In this document: in pieces, positions 18,627-26,317 of the stretch
Numbering within the stretch: position 1 is the stretch's first letter
Layout: each line of letters opens with the position of its first letter
Source of the DNA: CAYUPI01 sp964446585
Lineage (GTDB): Bacteria; Verrucomicrobiota; Verrucomicrobiia; Limisphaerales; UBA8199
Assembly: GCA_964446585.1 (NCBI GenBank)
Contig: CAYUPI010000011.1
Location: 70,814 to 134,813, forward strand
Direction: 5' to 3'
Length of the DNA: 64,000 nucleotides
The notes under the pieces: generated by a model
What the model saw: the letters and a program-made list of their open reading frames with translations, nothing else
What the model was told of the DNA's origin: nothing
The model's database searches: none
Made by a program: the position numbers and the translations under genes

Positions 18627-20464
18627 GCACACTGTTGCCGCAAGACCTGGTTCACCGGCTGGTCGGTGCGGGCGGCATCCGCTACCTCCGCATCGGGCTG
18701 GGCCTGTTGGTCTTGGTAACTGCAGTCGTCGGCTACAATTGGCGCGCGTTCCGGAATATGTCCACCCAGGAGGCGATGGACGCGGCGCAATTGGCCCGCA
18801 ATATCGCCGAGGGCAAAGGCTACACGACCCTCTTCATCCGGCCGTTCAGCATGTCCCTGGTCAAGAAATTCAATCCCGAGAAGCCGACCCCGGGCCAGGC
18901 CGCCGACCCTGCCCGACTCAAGACCATGCATCCGGATCTGGCCAATCCCCCCATCTACCCGCTGCTCCTGGCGGGCGCGATGAAAATCCTGCCGTTCGAG
19001 TACAAACTGCCGTCCAAGCCCAAACTCTTTTGGACCTCCAGAGGCTCCTTTTACCGTTACCAACCAGATTTCCTTATCAGCCTCATCAACCAGGCCGTTT
19101 TCTTCGCCATGATCGTCCTCCTCTTTTTCCTCGCACGACGCCTCTTCGACAGCTCGGTCGCCTGGTTCTCCGCCATCCTGGTCATGGCCACTGAGTTGTT
19201 CTGGCACTTCACCGTTTCCGGACTGCCCACAATACTGCTGATGCTGATTTTTGTCGGGTTGGTCTGGTGCCTGGTGTTGCTGGAAGAAGAAACGAGTGCT
19301 CCCAGATGGGGCTGGGGCGGCATCTTCCTCCTGGCCGCTTTGGCGGGCGCCGCCGTGGGCGTCGGCGCTCTGACTCGTTACGCCTTCGGTTGGCTGATCT
19401 TTCCGGTCCTGGTCTTCCTTGTGCTTTTTGGCGGAACGCGGCGCGTGTTGCTGGTGCTGACCGCGTTGGTGGTCTTCGCCGGCGTGATGGCGCCGTGGGT
19501 CATGCGCAACCTGGCGCTGAGCGGTCTGCCCTTCGGCACCGCCAGCTACGCCATCCTGGAAACTACCTTCGCCTCCCCGGGCAATCATCTTCAGCGCTCG
19601 TTCGAGCCGCAAGTCACGGTCTCGATTTCCTTGTTCTGGTTCAAACTCATGACCAACCTGCGTCCGCTTGTCCAAAGTGACTTGCCCAGGCTCGGCGGCA
19701 GTTGGGTTTCCGCGTTTTTCCTGGTCGGCCTGCTCATCAGCTTTCGGAGTCCTGCACTCAGGCGCGTCCGCTATTTTTTGCTCCTTTGCCTCCCGGTCCT
19801 GGCCATTGCCCAGGCCCTCGGCCGCACACAGCTCTCGGAGGAGTCACCGGAAATCAATTCCGAAAACCTTCTGGTCCTGGTGGCGCCGCTGGTCATCGTT
19901 TACGGAGTCGGCCTGTTCTTTTTGCTCATCGAACAAATCAACCTCGCTCTGCCCGAGCTGCGCTTTCTCGCCCTCGCGCTCTTTGGCGTCGTCTTCAGCC
20001 TCCCGATGATCCTCCTCTTTCTGCCGCCCAAAACCAATCCGGTCAATTACCCGCCATATAACCCGGCTGTCATCCAACTCGTCGCCGGCTGGATGCAGGC
20101 GACTGAGCTGATCATGAGCGATATCCCGTGGGCGATGGCCTGGTACGGCCAGCGGCAGTGCGTTTGGCTCACCCTGAAAGCCACGCCCGATACTTCCGAC
20201 CCGAACACGCACGAAGATTTCCTCTCGATCAACGACTACCAGAAACCCATCGTCGCGCTCTACCTGACTCCGCGGACCCTGGATGCGCACTTCTTCTCAG
20301 AATGGGTTTGGGGCGGCGAACAGAGTTGGGGCAGCTTCGTCCTCGACAGCCTCGTCAAAAAGGAAACGCCGCCGACCTTCCCGCTGCATCATGTGTTGCG
20401 CGCCTGGCTGACCACCGGCCAAATCGTCTTCACCGACTGGGACCGCTGGCGGAAAGTTCCTTGA
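18623..20464 (+). CDS. Multi-pass membrane protein, glycosyltransferase family 39 (ArnT/PMT)-like
   Basis: 613 residues starting at a GTG within a GTGA overlap, so translation is coupled to the sigma-54 regulator. About 11-12 hydrophobic helices. The first periplasmic loop (NMSTQEAMDAAQLARNIAEG) resembles the Asp/Glu-containing acceptor loop of GT-C enzymes such as ArnT and dolichol-phosphate mannosyltransferases, which move sugars from lipid carriers onto proteins or lipids. The last 130 residues form a soluble domain. Pairing with a response regulator is odd for a GT-C enzyme and may mean envelope glycosylation under two-component control. The family call is moderate and the substrate unknown. 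Confidence 0.6.
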   Translation: MSTLLPQDLVHRLVGAGGIRYLRIGLGLLVLVTAVVGYNWRAFRNMSTQEAMDAAQLARNIAEGKGYTTLFIRPFSMSLVKKFNPEKPTPGQAADPARLKTMHPDLANPPIYPLLLAGAMKILPFEYKLPSKPKLFWTSRGSFYRYQPDFLISLINQAVFFAMIVLLFFLARRLFDSSVAWFSAILVMATELFWHFTVSGLPTILLMLIFVGLVWCLVLLEEETSAPRWGWGGIFLLAALAGAAVGVGALTRYAFGWLIFPVLVFLVLFGGTRRVLLVLTALVVFAGVMAPWVMRNLALSGLPFGTASYAILETTFASPGNHLQRSFEPQVTVSISLFWFKLMTNLRPLVQSDLPRLGGSWVSAFFLVGLLISFRSPALRRVRYFLLLCLPVLAIAQALGRTQLSEESPEINSENLLVLVAPLVIVYGVGLFFLLIEQINLALPELRFLALALFGVVFSLPMILLFLPPKTNPVNYPPYNPAVIQLVAGWMQATELIMSDIPWAMAWYGQRQCVWLTLKATPDTSDPNTHEDFLSINDYQKPIVALYLTPRTLDAHFFSEWVWGGEQSWGSFVLDSLVKKETPPTFPLHHVLRAWLTTGQIVFTDWDRWRKVP

Positions 20465-20465
20465 A

Positions 20466-20541
20466 GTTCCGAGTTCAAAGTTCAAAGTTCAGCGTTCGGT
20501 GTTCGGCTTTGGATGTTGGATGTTGAACATTGGATGTTTCC
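20466..20541. repeat. Degenerate short tandem repeats (GTTCAAA and TGGATGTT units)
   Basis: After the stop codon the sequence runs through AGTTCAAAGTTCAAAGTTC, then GTTCGGTGTTCGG and TTGGATGTTGGATGTTG. These approximately 7-8 base phased units are non-coding and separate convergent genes. I recognise this kind of low-complexity run from other PVC genomes, but its function is unknown. Confidence 0.6.
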
Positions 20542-20570
20542 ATCCTCCTTCTTCGCCACCCGGTCCCGCC

Positions 20571-20855
20571 TTACTTGCCGCGCCTCACTTGCTCCTTCTT
20601 CTCCTCCAGTTCGCTTTGCAGTGATTTGCGGTCGCTGACCAGTTGCTTTTCCAATTGCTCGATCGCCTCGGCGTCCCCACGATCGATCGCCTTGATCCGC
20701 TCTCCTTCAACGAACAGCTCCCGCTCTGCAATTTTGGCCTTGTACCTCGACTCCAGTTCGGCGATTTCCTTCTTCTGCTGGTTCGTCAGCTTGGTTGTCG
20801 GCGAGCTTTTGTTCAGGCGCTCCATCGCCAGTTCATACGCGCTTTTCATGGGCAT
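20571..20855 (-). CDS. Small coiled-coil protein, conserved hypothetical
   Basis: 94 residues, very rich in Lys and Glu, no signal peptide. Residues about 20-92 are predicted by eye to form one continuous helix or coiled coil (IAELESRYKAKIAERELF, then EAIEQLEKQLVSDRKSL). An ATG three codons in is an equally good start. It lies eight bases downstream of the TPR gene on the same strand, so the two are probably co-expressed and may interact. I do not recognise a named family. Confidence 0.7.
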   Translation of the reverse strand: MPMKSAYELAMERLNKSSPTTKLTNQQKKEIAELESRYKAKIAERELFVEGERIKAIDRGDAEAIEQLEKQLVSDRKSLQSELEEKKEQVRRGK

Positions 20856-20862
20856 CAGGCAA

Positions 20863-21309
20863 CTATTTCACATTGGGCTTCTTTTTCCACGGCATGTCCG
20901 GGAATTTGCCGGGCAGTTTCACCGGCTCAAGCTTCGGCTTGGCCATCTGCATTTCCGGATCTTCGGCGGGTTGTTCCGCTGGCGCATTTTGGTCAGTGCG
21001 CCAGGAAGCAATCCGCGACTGCAGTCCGTGGTGCTCCGCTGTGGCTTTGTCTCCCGCCTTCATATAAAAGAGTGACAGGTTCGTATGCACCAATTGATCG
21101 TGCGGTTTTAACTGCTCCGCCTTGTGGCCTTCGGCGATCGCCGCCGTGTAATCGCCCTTCCGATAATAGGCCATGCCTAGCGCCAATTGCGCCTCAAAAT
21201 GTTTCGGTTCCGCTTCGAGCACCGCTTTGAGCCGGACAATCGCGCCCTCATACTCGCCGCGGCTGAACTCGAGCATCGCCTCATCATACTGCTCGGCCAA
21301 TGAATCCAT
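20863..21309 (-). CDS. Tetratricopeptide repeat protein
   Basis: 148 residues, cytoplasmic. Three TPR-like helix pairs can be read: EAMLEFSRGEYEGAIVRLKA, then AQLALGMAYYRKGDYTAAIA, then a third starting HTNLSLFYMKAGDKATAEHH. The C-terminal 45 residues are Pro/Lys-rich and end KKPNVK. TPRs mediate protein-protein contacts. The small coiled-coil gene immediately downstream is the obvious candidate partner. Confidence 0.85.
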   Translation of the reverse strand: MDSLAEQYDEAMLEFSRGEYEGAIVRLKAVLEAEPKHFEAQLALGMAYYRKGDYTAAIAEGHKAEQLKPHDQLVHTNLSLFYMKAGDKATAEHHGLQSRIASWRTDQNAPAEQPAEDPEMQMAKPKLEPVKLPGKFPDMPWKKKPNVK

Positions 21310-21429
21310 ACGTCGTCGTTTCGATTTCGAACCTACCTGCCCTCAGACCTTTCCGCAACTGTGTGAGAACTGACCGTCTGCCGCGCTGGGCTGCGCAGCC
21401 GAGGTGAGCACAGCGAGCCAAACTGAAAT

Positions 21430-21520
21430 CCTGAAGGGATGACATCATACTAGCCCAGGGTAGAGGCGAAGGTGGCCGTCTGCAAAGACCGAGCCGCCAC
21501 CCTGGGTAAAACGACCCCCA
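21430..21520. repeat. Palindromic AGCCCAGGGT element
   Basis: CCCAGGGT and ACCCTGGG face each other across about 37 bases, flanked by AAATCCTGAAGGGATGAC on one side and AAAACGACCCCC on the other. This arrangement matches a repeat type I recall as widespread in Planctomycetota and Verrucomicrobiota. Recognition is from memory, not a search. Confidence 0.55.
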
Positions 21521-21529
21521 ACATTTTGT

Positions 21530-21556
21530 CCCTCTCCCCATCTGATGGGGAGAGGG
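21530..21556. repeat. 13-bp hairpin, CCCTCTCCCCATC
   Basis: CCCTCTCCCCATC is followed after one base by GATGGGGAGAGGG, its exact reverse complement. A GGAAGGGGTGAGGGG tail follows. A very stable stem of this kind is commonly dispersed in bacterial intergenic DNA. It lies upstream of the TPR gene, so it is not that gene's terminator. Confidence 0.7.
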
Positions 21557-21702
21557 GAAGGGGTGAGGGGCTTCTTAATTCGACCGAAGCCTGGCTGCGC
21601 CTATAGGGTTGAGCATGCAGCGACGGACGTGCATCCTGTGCAACGCGCCGCGGAGCGTCCCATTAAGCGCCCCGACCACATCCCAAACAAGTCCAACTTA
21701 AA

Positions 21703-22065
21703 GTGATAAGAGCAGACAAGGTAACGGCAGGCATCATCGCCATGACCGTATTTGCAGGTGTCACAGCTTGCGTGCTGCTGTTGACACACCGCTCTCAGGC
21801 ACGTCCCCTGTCACTTATTTTCGAGAGGTACAGCACCAGAGTGCATTTTTTCGTTCAGGAAGTGGCGTTCTTGTGGCTCACCAACTGGTCAGACAGGGCT
21901 TATATTGTGCCGATGGCGGGCGGCACGAGTTACGGGTCAAACCGGAGCGTGGAGCCAACAGGAGGCAGCCCGTTTCGTAAGTCCGCATTCGTAAGCCAGC
22001 GGCGGCTGCCTCCGGCGGCTCATGCTCGCCGTTATGCCAGAAATCGTCTAATATCTCGAAGGTGA
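21703..22065 (+). CDS. Putative small membrane-anchored protein reading into an attC-like repeat
   Basis: 120 residues from a GTG; an ATG 13 codons later is an alternative start. An N-terminal membrane segment (GIIAMTVFAGVTACVLLL) is followed by PLSLIFERYSTRVHFF and WLTNWSDRAYIVP, a pattern I associate with small exported verrucomicrobial proteins in which a beta strand and an LTN-S motif recur. The last 45 residues (from SVEPTGGS) are encoded by a dyad element and look like translated repeat rather than conserved protein. This may be a truncated gene whose stop now lies beyond the element. Confidence 0.45.
   Translation: MIRADKVTAGIIAMTVFAGVTACVLLLTHRSQARPLSLIFERYSTRVHFFVQEVAFLWLTNWSDRAYIVPMAGGTSYGSNRSVEPTGGSPFRKSAFVSQRRLPPAAHARRYARNRLISRR
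21936..22038. repeat. attC-like extended imperfect dyad
   Basis: Left arm GTCAAACCGGAGCGTGGAGC (continuing to GGCAGCC) pairs with the right arm GGCTGCC to CGCCGTTATGCC. The helix has interruptions and unpaired bases on one strand, plus outer boxes close to the attC cores RYYYAAC (GTCAAAC, one mismatch) and GTTRRRY (GTTATGC, one mismatch). The length of about 100 bases fits an integron recombination site. No integrase gene is in the window, so this is a candidate only. Confidence 0.45.
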
Positions 22066-22081
22066 ATGTGTCGTAGAAATT

Positions 22082-22450
22082 ATGAAAAAGAGCATTCTTA
22101 CACTTGTTTGTTTGTCGCTTGCTCTTGTTTGGCTCAAGCTGAGCGCAGCAACAGATTCTGCCAAGGATTACCATTTGGTGCAGTCCCAGGTCGCGGATGA
22201 GGTTCCCTTACGCGGGCCGGTCGAGAGTGCGACGGTTTACGTTCTCGTTTGTCCGGACCTGCGCCTTTACGTTTTCAGAGCATTCCAGTCACATCCCATG
22301 GAAGAAATCATTAAGCATTTTCCTCGCGGGAGTGTTTTACATTATGACGGTAACGCACTCGCCAAACCCCAAACACAAGCTCAGATAGAGGCGTTGACCG
22401 CGTTTTGCAAATCAACAGGCATCAGCCTTAGTCTTACTCCAACGAATTGA
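22082..22450 (+). CDS. Hypothetical secreted protein in cassette-like position
   Basis: 122 residues. The start MKKSILTLVCLSLALVWLKL and cleavage near LSAAT form a clear signal peptide. The mature 100 residues have no recognisable family; visible features are VYVLVCPDLRLYVF and the late FCKSTGISLSLTP. It is bracketed by two attC-like dyads, about 45 bases after the first and 12 bases before the second, which is how an integron gene cassette would be laid out. The function cannot be named. Confidence 0.65.
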   Translation: MKKSILTLVCLSLALVWLKLSAATDSAKDYHLVQSQVADEVPLRGPVESATVYVLVCPDLRLYVFRAFQSHPMEEIIKHFPRGSVLHYDGNALAKPQTQAQIEALTAFCKSTGISLSLTPTN

Positions 22451-22462
22451 ATGCAATGATTC

Positions 22463-22558
22463 GGCCCAACTATCGGCCTAGAGTGGATGCCGGCGCGGCC
22501 TGGTGTTTGTATTCCTGGCGCTATTGGCGCGGCACGAGTGAAGCTGGCCGATAAGCCC
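22463..22558. repeat. Second attC-like imperfect dyad
   Basis: It opens with GCCCAAC, a perfect RYYYAAC box, then CTATCGGCC. It closes with GGCCGATAAGCCC, which contains GATAAGC, one base from the GTTRRRY core. Inner arms GATGCCGGCGC and GGCGCGGCAC also pair imperfectly. Length is about 96 bases. Weaker than the first dyad because the GTT of the closing core is not intact. Confidence 0.35.
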
Positions 22559-22569
22559 TGCATGCGCGA

Positions 22570-23394
22570 ATGCAGTCTCGAGATTCTCATGGTTGCACTC
22601 AGAGACCGGCGTTCACACTAATCGAATTGCTCGTGACGATCGCCATCATCAGCATTCTCGCCGCCCTGCTCCTGACGGCCTTGAGCAGCGTCAAGTTGAA
22701 AGCCCAACGAGTCCATTGCCTCAACAACATCCGGCAACTGTCATTGGGCAGTTTCATGTATGCCCAGGAGAATAGCCGGCACGCAGGGGTTGAGGCTTCG
22801 GCGTTTCCGGGTGGAAATTGGATGGGGACCTTGAATGAATATGCCAAAGTGAAACGGATCCTGCTTTGCCCTTCCGCACCCATGCATGACCCGCCGCCCG
22901 TCAGCGGCAATGAACAAGGTTATTCCGACCGCGCGTGGGTACGTTGGACTTCAGATCAGAAAACGATGTTTTACGGCAGCTACGGGTACAACGGCTATCT
23001 CTATTCCGACCTGAAGCTTTCCGAGCCAGGTGATCCCAAGCAGGAAAAGGTCTTCACAAGGGAATCGGCCGTTCAAAAGCCGGCATTGACTCCGGTTTTT
23101 TTCGACGAGAATTGGGTGGATACATGGCCCTGGGAAACAGACCGGCCCTACACCAATCTTTACACTGGCCAGCCATTCAGCGTGTCACCCAACCAGATGG
23201 GGCGTTGCACGATCGCGCGGCATGGCAGCCGCAGCGCATCCCGTGCCCCGCGCAATTTTGCTATCAGCGGCACGATGCCCGGCGCGATCAACGTGGGCCT
23301 GGCCGATGGCCATACGGAAATGGCCAAACTGGAAGATCTCTGGAATTACTATTGGCATTTGGATTGGCAGATACCGGTCAGCAGACCTAAATAG
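22570..23394 (+). CDS. Prepilin-type N-terminal cleavage/methylation protein (type II secretion pseudopilin-like)
   Basis: 274 residues. The N-terminal RPAFTLIELLVTIAIISILAA is a class III signal: prepilin peptidase should cut before Phe, and Glu at mature position 5 is present. A long globular domain follows, with LNNIRQLSLGSFMYAQEN and a C-terminal block NVGLADGHTEMAKLEDLW. This matches the expanded verrucomicrobial/planctomycetal family with the H-x9-DG tail. These proteins are numerous in such genomes and are thought to form pseudopilus or surface structures; the individual role is unknown. No pilus genes are adjacent. Confidence 0.88.
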   Translation: MQSRDSHGCTQRPAFTLIELLVTIAIISILAALLLTALSSVKLKAQRVHCLNNIRQLSLGSFMYAQENSRHAGVEASAFPGGNWMGTLNEYAKVKRILLCPSAPMHDPPPVSGNEQGYSDRAWVRWTSDQKTMFYGSYGYNGYLYSDLKLSEPGDPKQEKVFTRESAVQKPALTPVFFDENWVDTWPWETDRPYTNLYTGQPFSVSPNQMGRCTIARHGSRSASRAPRNFAISGTMPGAINVGLADGHTEMAKLEDLWNYYWHLDWQIPVSRPK

Positions 23395-23533
23395 TTCTCC
23401 TAACTCATAGACCGTCGAGAGAAGATAACAACAACCAGTGGTGTGACAATCCGCTGCAGCCAGCGCTGGGAAAAGCTTGGGGCGGCGGTCGCTGGGCTGG
23501 CGAGCGTATGCTTTTCAGCGAGGAGATCTGAGA

Positions 23534-24382
23534 ATGAACAAACGCTTTAAACGCGAGATCGGCAAGTGGGCCGCTGCATCCTGTCTTTGGCTTTTCTCGA
23601 TCCAAATTCAAGCCGCTCAATTTGTTGAGATCAATTGTGAAATCGAAACCTACGGCTACCGGCTTGCCGACACCAACTCAATTGCCAGGGCAAGGCCAAA
23701 GACGGTCCATGTGGTTTGCATTACAGCGTCAAGTGAATGGTACATCGAGGATGATTTTCAAGAGCGGCGAAAATGGTTGTTCGACGGCAAGACGGTCTCG
23801 TGTAACTCACGGCCACTCTCTGCATCTGATGCTTCCGAAAAGGGCGACTCCAGGATTATGAAAGAGGCTTGGGAGTCGCGCGACGGACATCCGATGGGGG
23901 ATTTCGGCGTGAACATCCCCTGGCTGGCGTTCTGCTCGGGAACGTACCTCAAACGCGAAGGCCGCGTCATCCCATTGCCCGCTGCGGTATTGCATCATTG
24001 TCCGGATCGGTTTGCGTACACGGATGTTGCCACCACGTTCGATGACGAGTACGGTCTCCCGAAGAGCCTGGACCTATTCACTTCCAAATCGCTTTTCCTG
24101 AAATCTCACACAGATTGGGACAGGGAGCTTTCCTTTGGTGACCGATATACGGAGTGGAAAAAGAAAACCGCACTGAAGATTCAGGACGGCGTTCTCGTCT
24201 TTCATTATGGTGTCCTCGAGTCAACCAACGCGCTGGGGAGGACCTTCCCCACGAAATTTGAATTCTTCCAAACTGGACGCCGGTTCGAGCAGGACGGCAA
24301 TTGGTTCTGTCAGGGCTCCGGCCGGGTTAGCTCGATTCGTCCATCTACCAGGTCTCCAACCGCGCAATGGAACCAACACTGA
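23534..24382 (+). CDS. Hypothetical secreted protein
   Basis: 282 residues. The start is set by GAGGAGATCTGAGA before the ATG and gives a signal peptide ending near IQIQA. The mature protein has several paired aromatics and five or six Cys, for example VHVVCITASSEWYIEDDFQ and VSCNSRPL. It closes with a conserved-looking segment (LPTKFEFFQTGRRF). The general pattern resembles secreted verrucomicrobial proteins of unknown function. No catalytic motif is apparent. Confidence 0.65.
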   Translation: MNKRFKREIGKWAAASCLWLFSIQIQAAQFVEINCEIETYGYRLADTNSIARARPKTVHVVCITASSEWYIEDDFQERRKWLFDGKTVSCNSRPLSASDASEKGDSRIMKEAWESRDGHPMGDFGVNIPWLAFCSGTYLKREGRVIPLPAAVLHHCPDRFAYTDVATTFDDEYGLPKSLDLFTSKSLFLKSHTDWDRELSFGDRYTEWKKKTALKIQDGVLVFHYGVLESTNALGRTFPTKFEFFQTGRRFEQDGNWFCQGSGRVSSIRPSTRSPTAQWNQH

Positions 24383-24452
24383 CTAACCCGGCTGCTCCAC
24401 GCAACCGCGCGATGAAGCTATTTTCTCGTGCGCCCTCACGGCCACGTCCCAC

Positions 24453-25420
24453 ATGATTACGAGACCAACACTTGCACTCATTTATTTGTTCACGCCGCTC
24501 CTTGCTGGAGCCGACACGCTGGACCTTTACGCGGAGTTGACTGGCAAGACCGTCCTCATGGCCTCTGCTTTGCCAATGCCGGTCGAAACCACAGTGGCGG
24601 ACTTACCCACCGAGAGGGCTGCCGCCATCGACAGGCTCGAAGGTGAGTTCGCGAAACAAGGCATCGCCGTGCTCGAGGACGGCCCGCATTTTGTCATCCT
24701 TTTCCGCGAGAAGCAGCGGGCTTCCTTGACCAATGTGTTATCGCTGCGCGGTGCTGAGCTCGCGGTCACAAAGTCTCAGGATACCACGCAGGCTGGCACA
24801 ATCAAACTCGTGAACATGGATCCGGGAACTGTTCTTTCCATCTATGCCGCCATTAGCCAGCGGACGATCCTGCGCCCGATGGTGTTTCCTGCCACTCTGG
24901 TCCGACTAAAAGCACGTGCCCGCTGAGCCGAGAGGAGACAGCCTATGCATTTACAACGGTCCTTGCTCTGAATGGCATCGCAGTGGTTGAGGACGGCGAA
25001 AAATTCGTCTAGGTCGTGCCGATGGTACAACGCTCGATGGTGAGCGCGCGTGCTCCCAAACCGGAGCCCGGCGCAAAGCTGCTGGATCTGAACCAGGTGC
25101 CGTCCACGCCCGGGGCATCGTCGCCAGTTCAACGAGGCCTCGAACGACCTGACGGTTCCGTCTAACGATTGCTCGAGTTTTATGCCAGTCTGGCCGGCAA
25201 GACGCCGGAGCAGTCGGACAAGTTCGATGGGATGCCCATCTGGTTCCATGTTGAAACGCCATTGACCAAGAGCGAATTGATGTACGCGATCGAAACCACC
25301 TTTAACCTGAACTGGCTGGGAATTGTCCAGGTGGACGACACGCGAATAAGCCTGGCGCGCATTAAAGAGCGCGGCCCGCACGCCGGAAAACAAAATGGTG
25401 ATCAGAAGCCGGGACTGTAG
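24453..25420 (+). pseudogene. Decayed secretin N-domain-like (GspD-like) gene
   Basis: The first part starts with a signal sequence and LDLYAELTGKTVLMASALPM, a repeated motif type of type II secretion D-protein periplasmic domains. The second part, in another frame, reads REETAYAFTTVLALNGIAVV and ends EDGEKFV followed by a TAG where Gln is expected. A further frame change gives SNDLTVPSND, then a third frame continues LLEFYASLAGKT and ETTFNLNWLGIVQVDDTRI. At least two frameshifts (near 24.90 kb and 25.11-25.17 kb) and one nonsense codon (25010) break the gene. No secretin C-terminal gate domain follows, so it was also truncated or was a short N-domain protein. Confidence 0.7.
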
Positions 25421-25436
25421 CCGAAATGGGGCCCAG

Positions 25437-25585
25437 CCGTAGATTCCCGCCCTCGGACCAAAGGCCGATTCATTGCCGGGCCGCCACTCGAGTTTGCCGG
25501 ATAGCGCATTCCGCGGCTTCCGCCAAAGGCCTGTCGGCGTCGAGCAATTCCTGGAGCGCAGGCAACGCGTTGCTGGCCGCCGCCC
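25437..25585 (-). pseudogene. 3' fragment of a HEAT-repeat gene (duplicate of 27247-27395)
   Basis: A gapless alignment by eye to the end of the intact HEAT gene, at a constant offset of 1810 bases, gives roughly 84 percent identity over about 145 bases. On the minus strand it still reads ASNALPALQELLDADRPLAE and ends RVAARQ, two codons later than the intact gene because the original stop TGA has become TGG. Upstream of this fragment there is no HEAT sequence, so only the last 35 or so codons remain. Confidence 0.75.
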
Positions 25586-25651
25586 GGGATTGAACAGCCC
25601 CGACGCCTGCCAGGTCAAAGTCTAAACAGTAGCGTCAAGTAATTCGCGATT

Positions 25652-26080
25652 ATGTTGCGAGATGCCCTAAAGACGCGTTGCGCCATCGCGCTCGTTGCTA
25701 CGATTGCGGCCGTATCGATCGTTGTCCAGCATCGGGCCATACGGCAACTCCGCCACGAGAACGTCTTGTTGCGCGGACAATTGAAGGGACTGGCCGGGCT
25801 GCAGAAAGAAAATGAAGCTCTCTCGACTCGCTTCGTCTTGGCTAATGCGACTCAACCTCCGTTGTTGCCGGAGGCTCCACGTCTTTTTGATGACAGGACC
25901 GTCCAGACTTTGCGGGCAGCGTTCGAGATCTTTTCGACCCCTCCGAGAGGGATGAGCGCTTGGAATGGTATCGAGGCTGCCGAGCGAGTTAACCTCCAAC
26001 AGATGCAGAGGTACCAGCAGCAGATGCTTCGGCGAGTTGACATGCGGTCGGTGGAGGAGATTGCGGTACGGCAGCGATGA
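25652..26080 (+). CDS. Hypothetical inner-membrane-anchored coiled-coil protein
   Basis: 142 residues. A short basic N-terminus, one membrane helix (CAIALVATIAAVSIVV), then a heptad-rich stretch (RQLRHENVLLRGQLKGLAG and LQKENEALS). I recall short proteins of this type as common in Pedosphaera-like genomes, often followed by a longer variable periplasmic part; here the C-terminus is short and may be truncated. No function is assigned. Confidence 0.6.
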   Translation: MLRDALKTRCAIALVATIAAVSIVVQHRAIRQLRHENVLLRGQLKGLAGLQKENEALSTRFVLANATQPPLLPEAPRLFDDRTVQTLRAAFEIFSTPPRGMSAWNGIEAAERVNLQQMQRYQQQMLRRVDMRSVEEIAVRQR

Positions 26081-26317
26081 GCGGGCGGGCCTGGTCAGCA
26101 GGTGGTGCGAACGCCCACCATCTGTCTCGGTTTTGACGCGAGCTGATTTATGGACATGATCGAAGACAGCTTCCATCCCCCAGAGACCTTTCACTGAGCT
26201 ATTCACGGCGGTCGAGCCTTGACGCCGCTCGCGGTGGGCCGTACCGTTTCTGTGTCAAAGCCAATCGATGAAGGTATGGCGTAACAATGCGGCTCGGCCG
26301 TGCCGCCTCGCGCAGTC

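Larger units (their letters stand above)
21310..21702. other. Intergenic region of repeats (no gene)
   Basis: No convincing coding frame. It holds an AGCCCAGGGT/ACCCTGGGTA palindromic element and a near-perfect CCCTCTCCCCATC hairpin, both listed separately. Between 21590 and 21700 there is a further weakly self-complementary stretch, with GCGCCTATAGGG on one side and GCGCTTAATGGG on the opposite strand of the other side. Confidence 0.5.

Noticed and set aside
17202..19675. Long open frames of 476 and 356 codons on the minus strand opposite the sigma-54 regulator and GT39-like gene
   Set aside because: They are rich in Gln, Arg, His and Gly with no recognisable motif, and exist because GC-rich codons leave few stops on the opposite strand. 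The plus-strand proteins carry intact diagnostic motifs.
20466..20541. Short tandem units considered as a CRISPR array
   Set aside because: Units are 6-8 bases, degenerate and without unique spacers; no cas genes are present.
23534..24382. Secreted hypothetical protein considered as part of a pilus system with the preceding prepilin-type gene
   Set aside because: No class III signal or pilus motif; such prepilin-type genes are scattered singly in these genomes.
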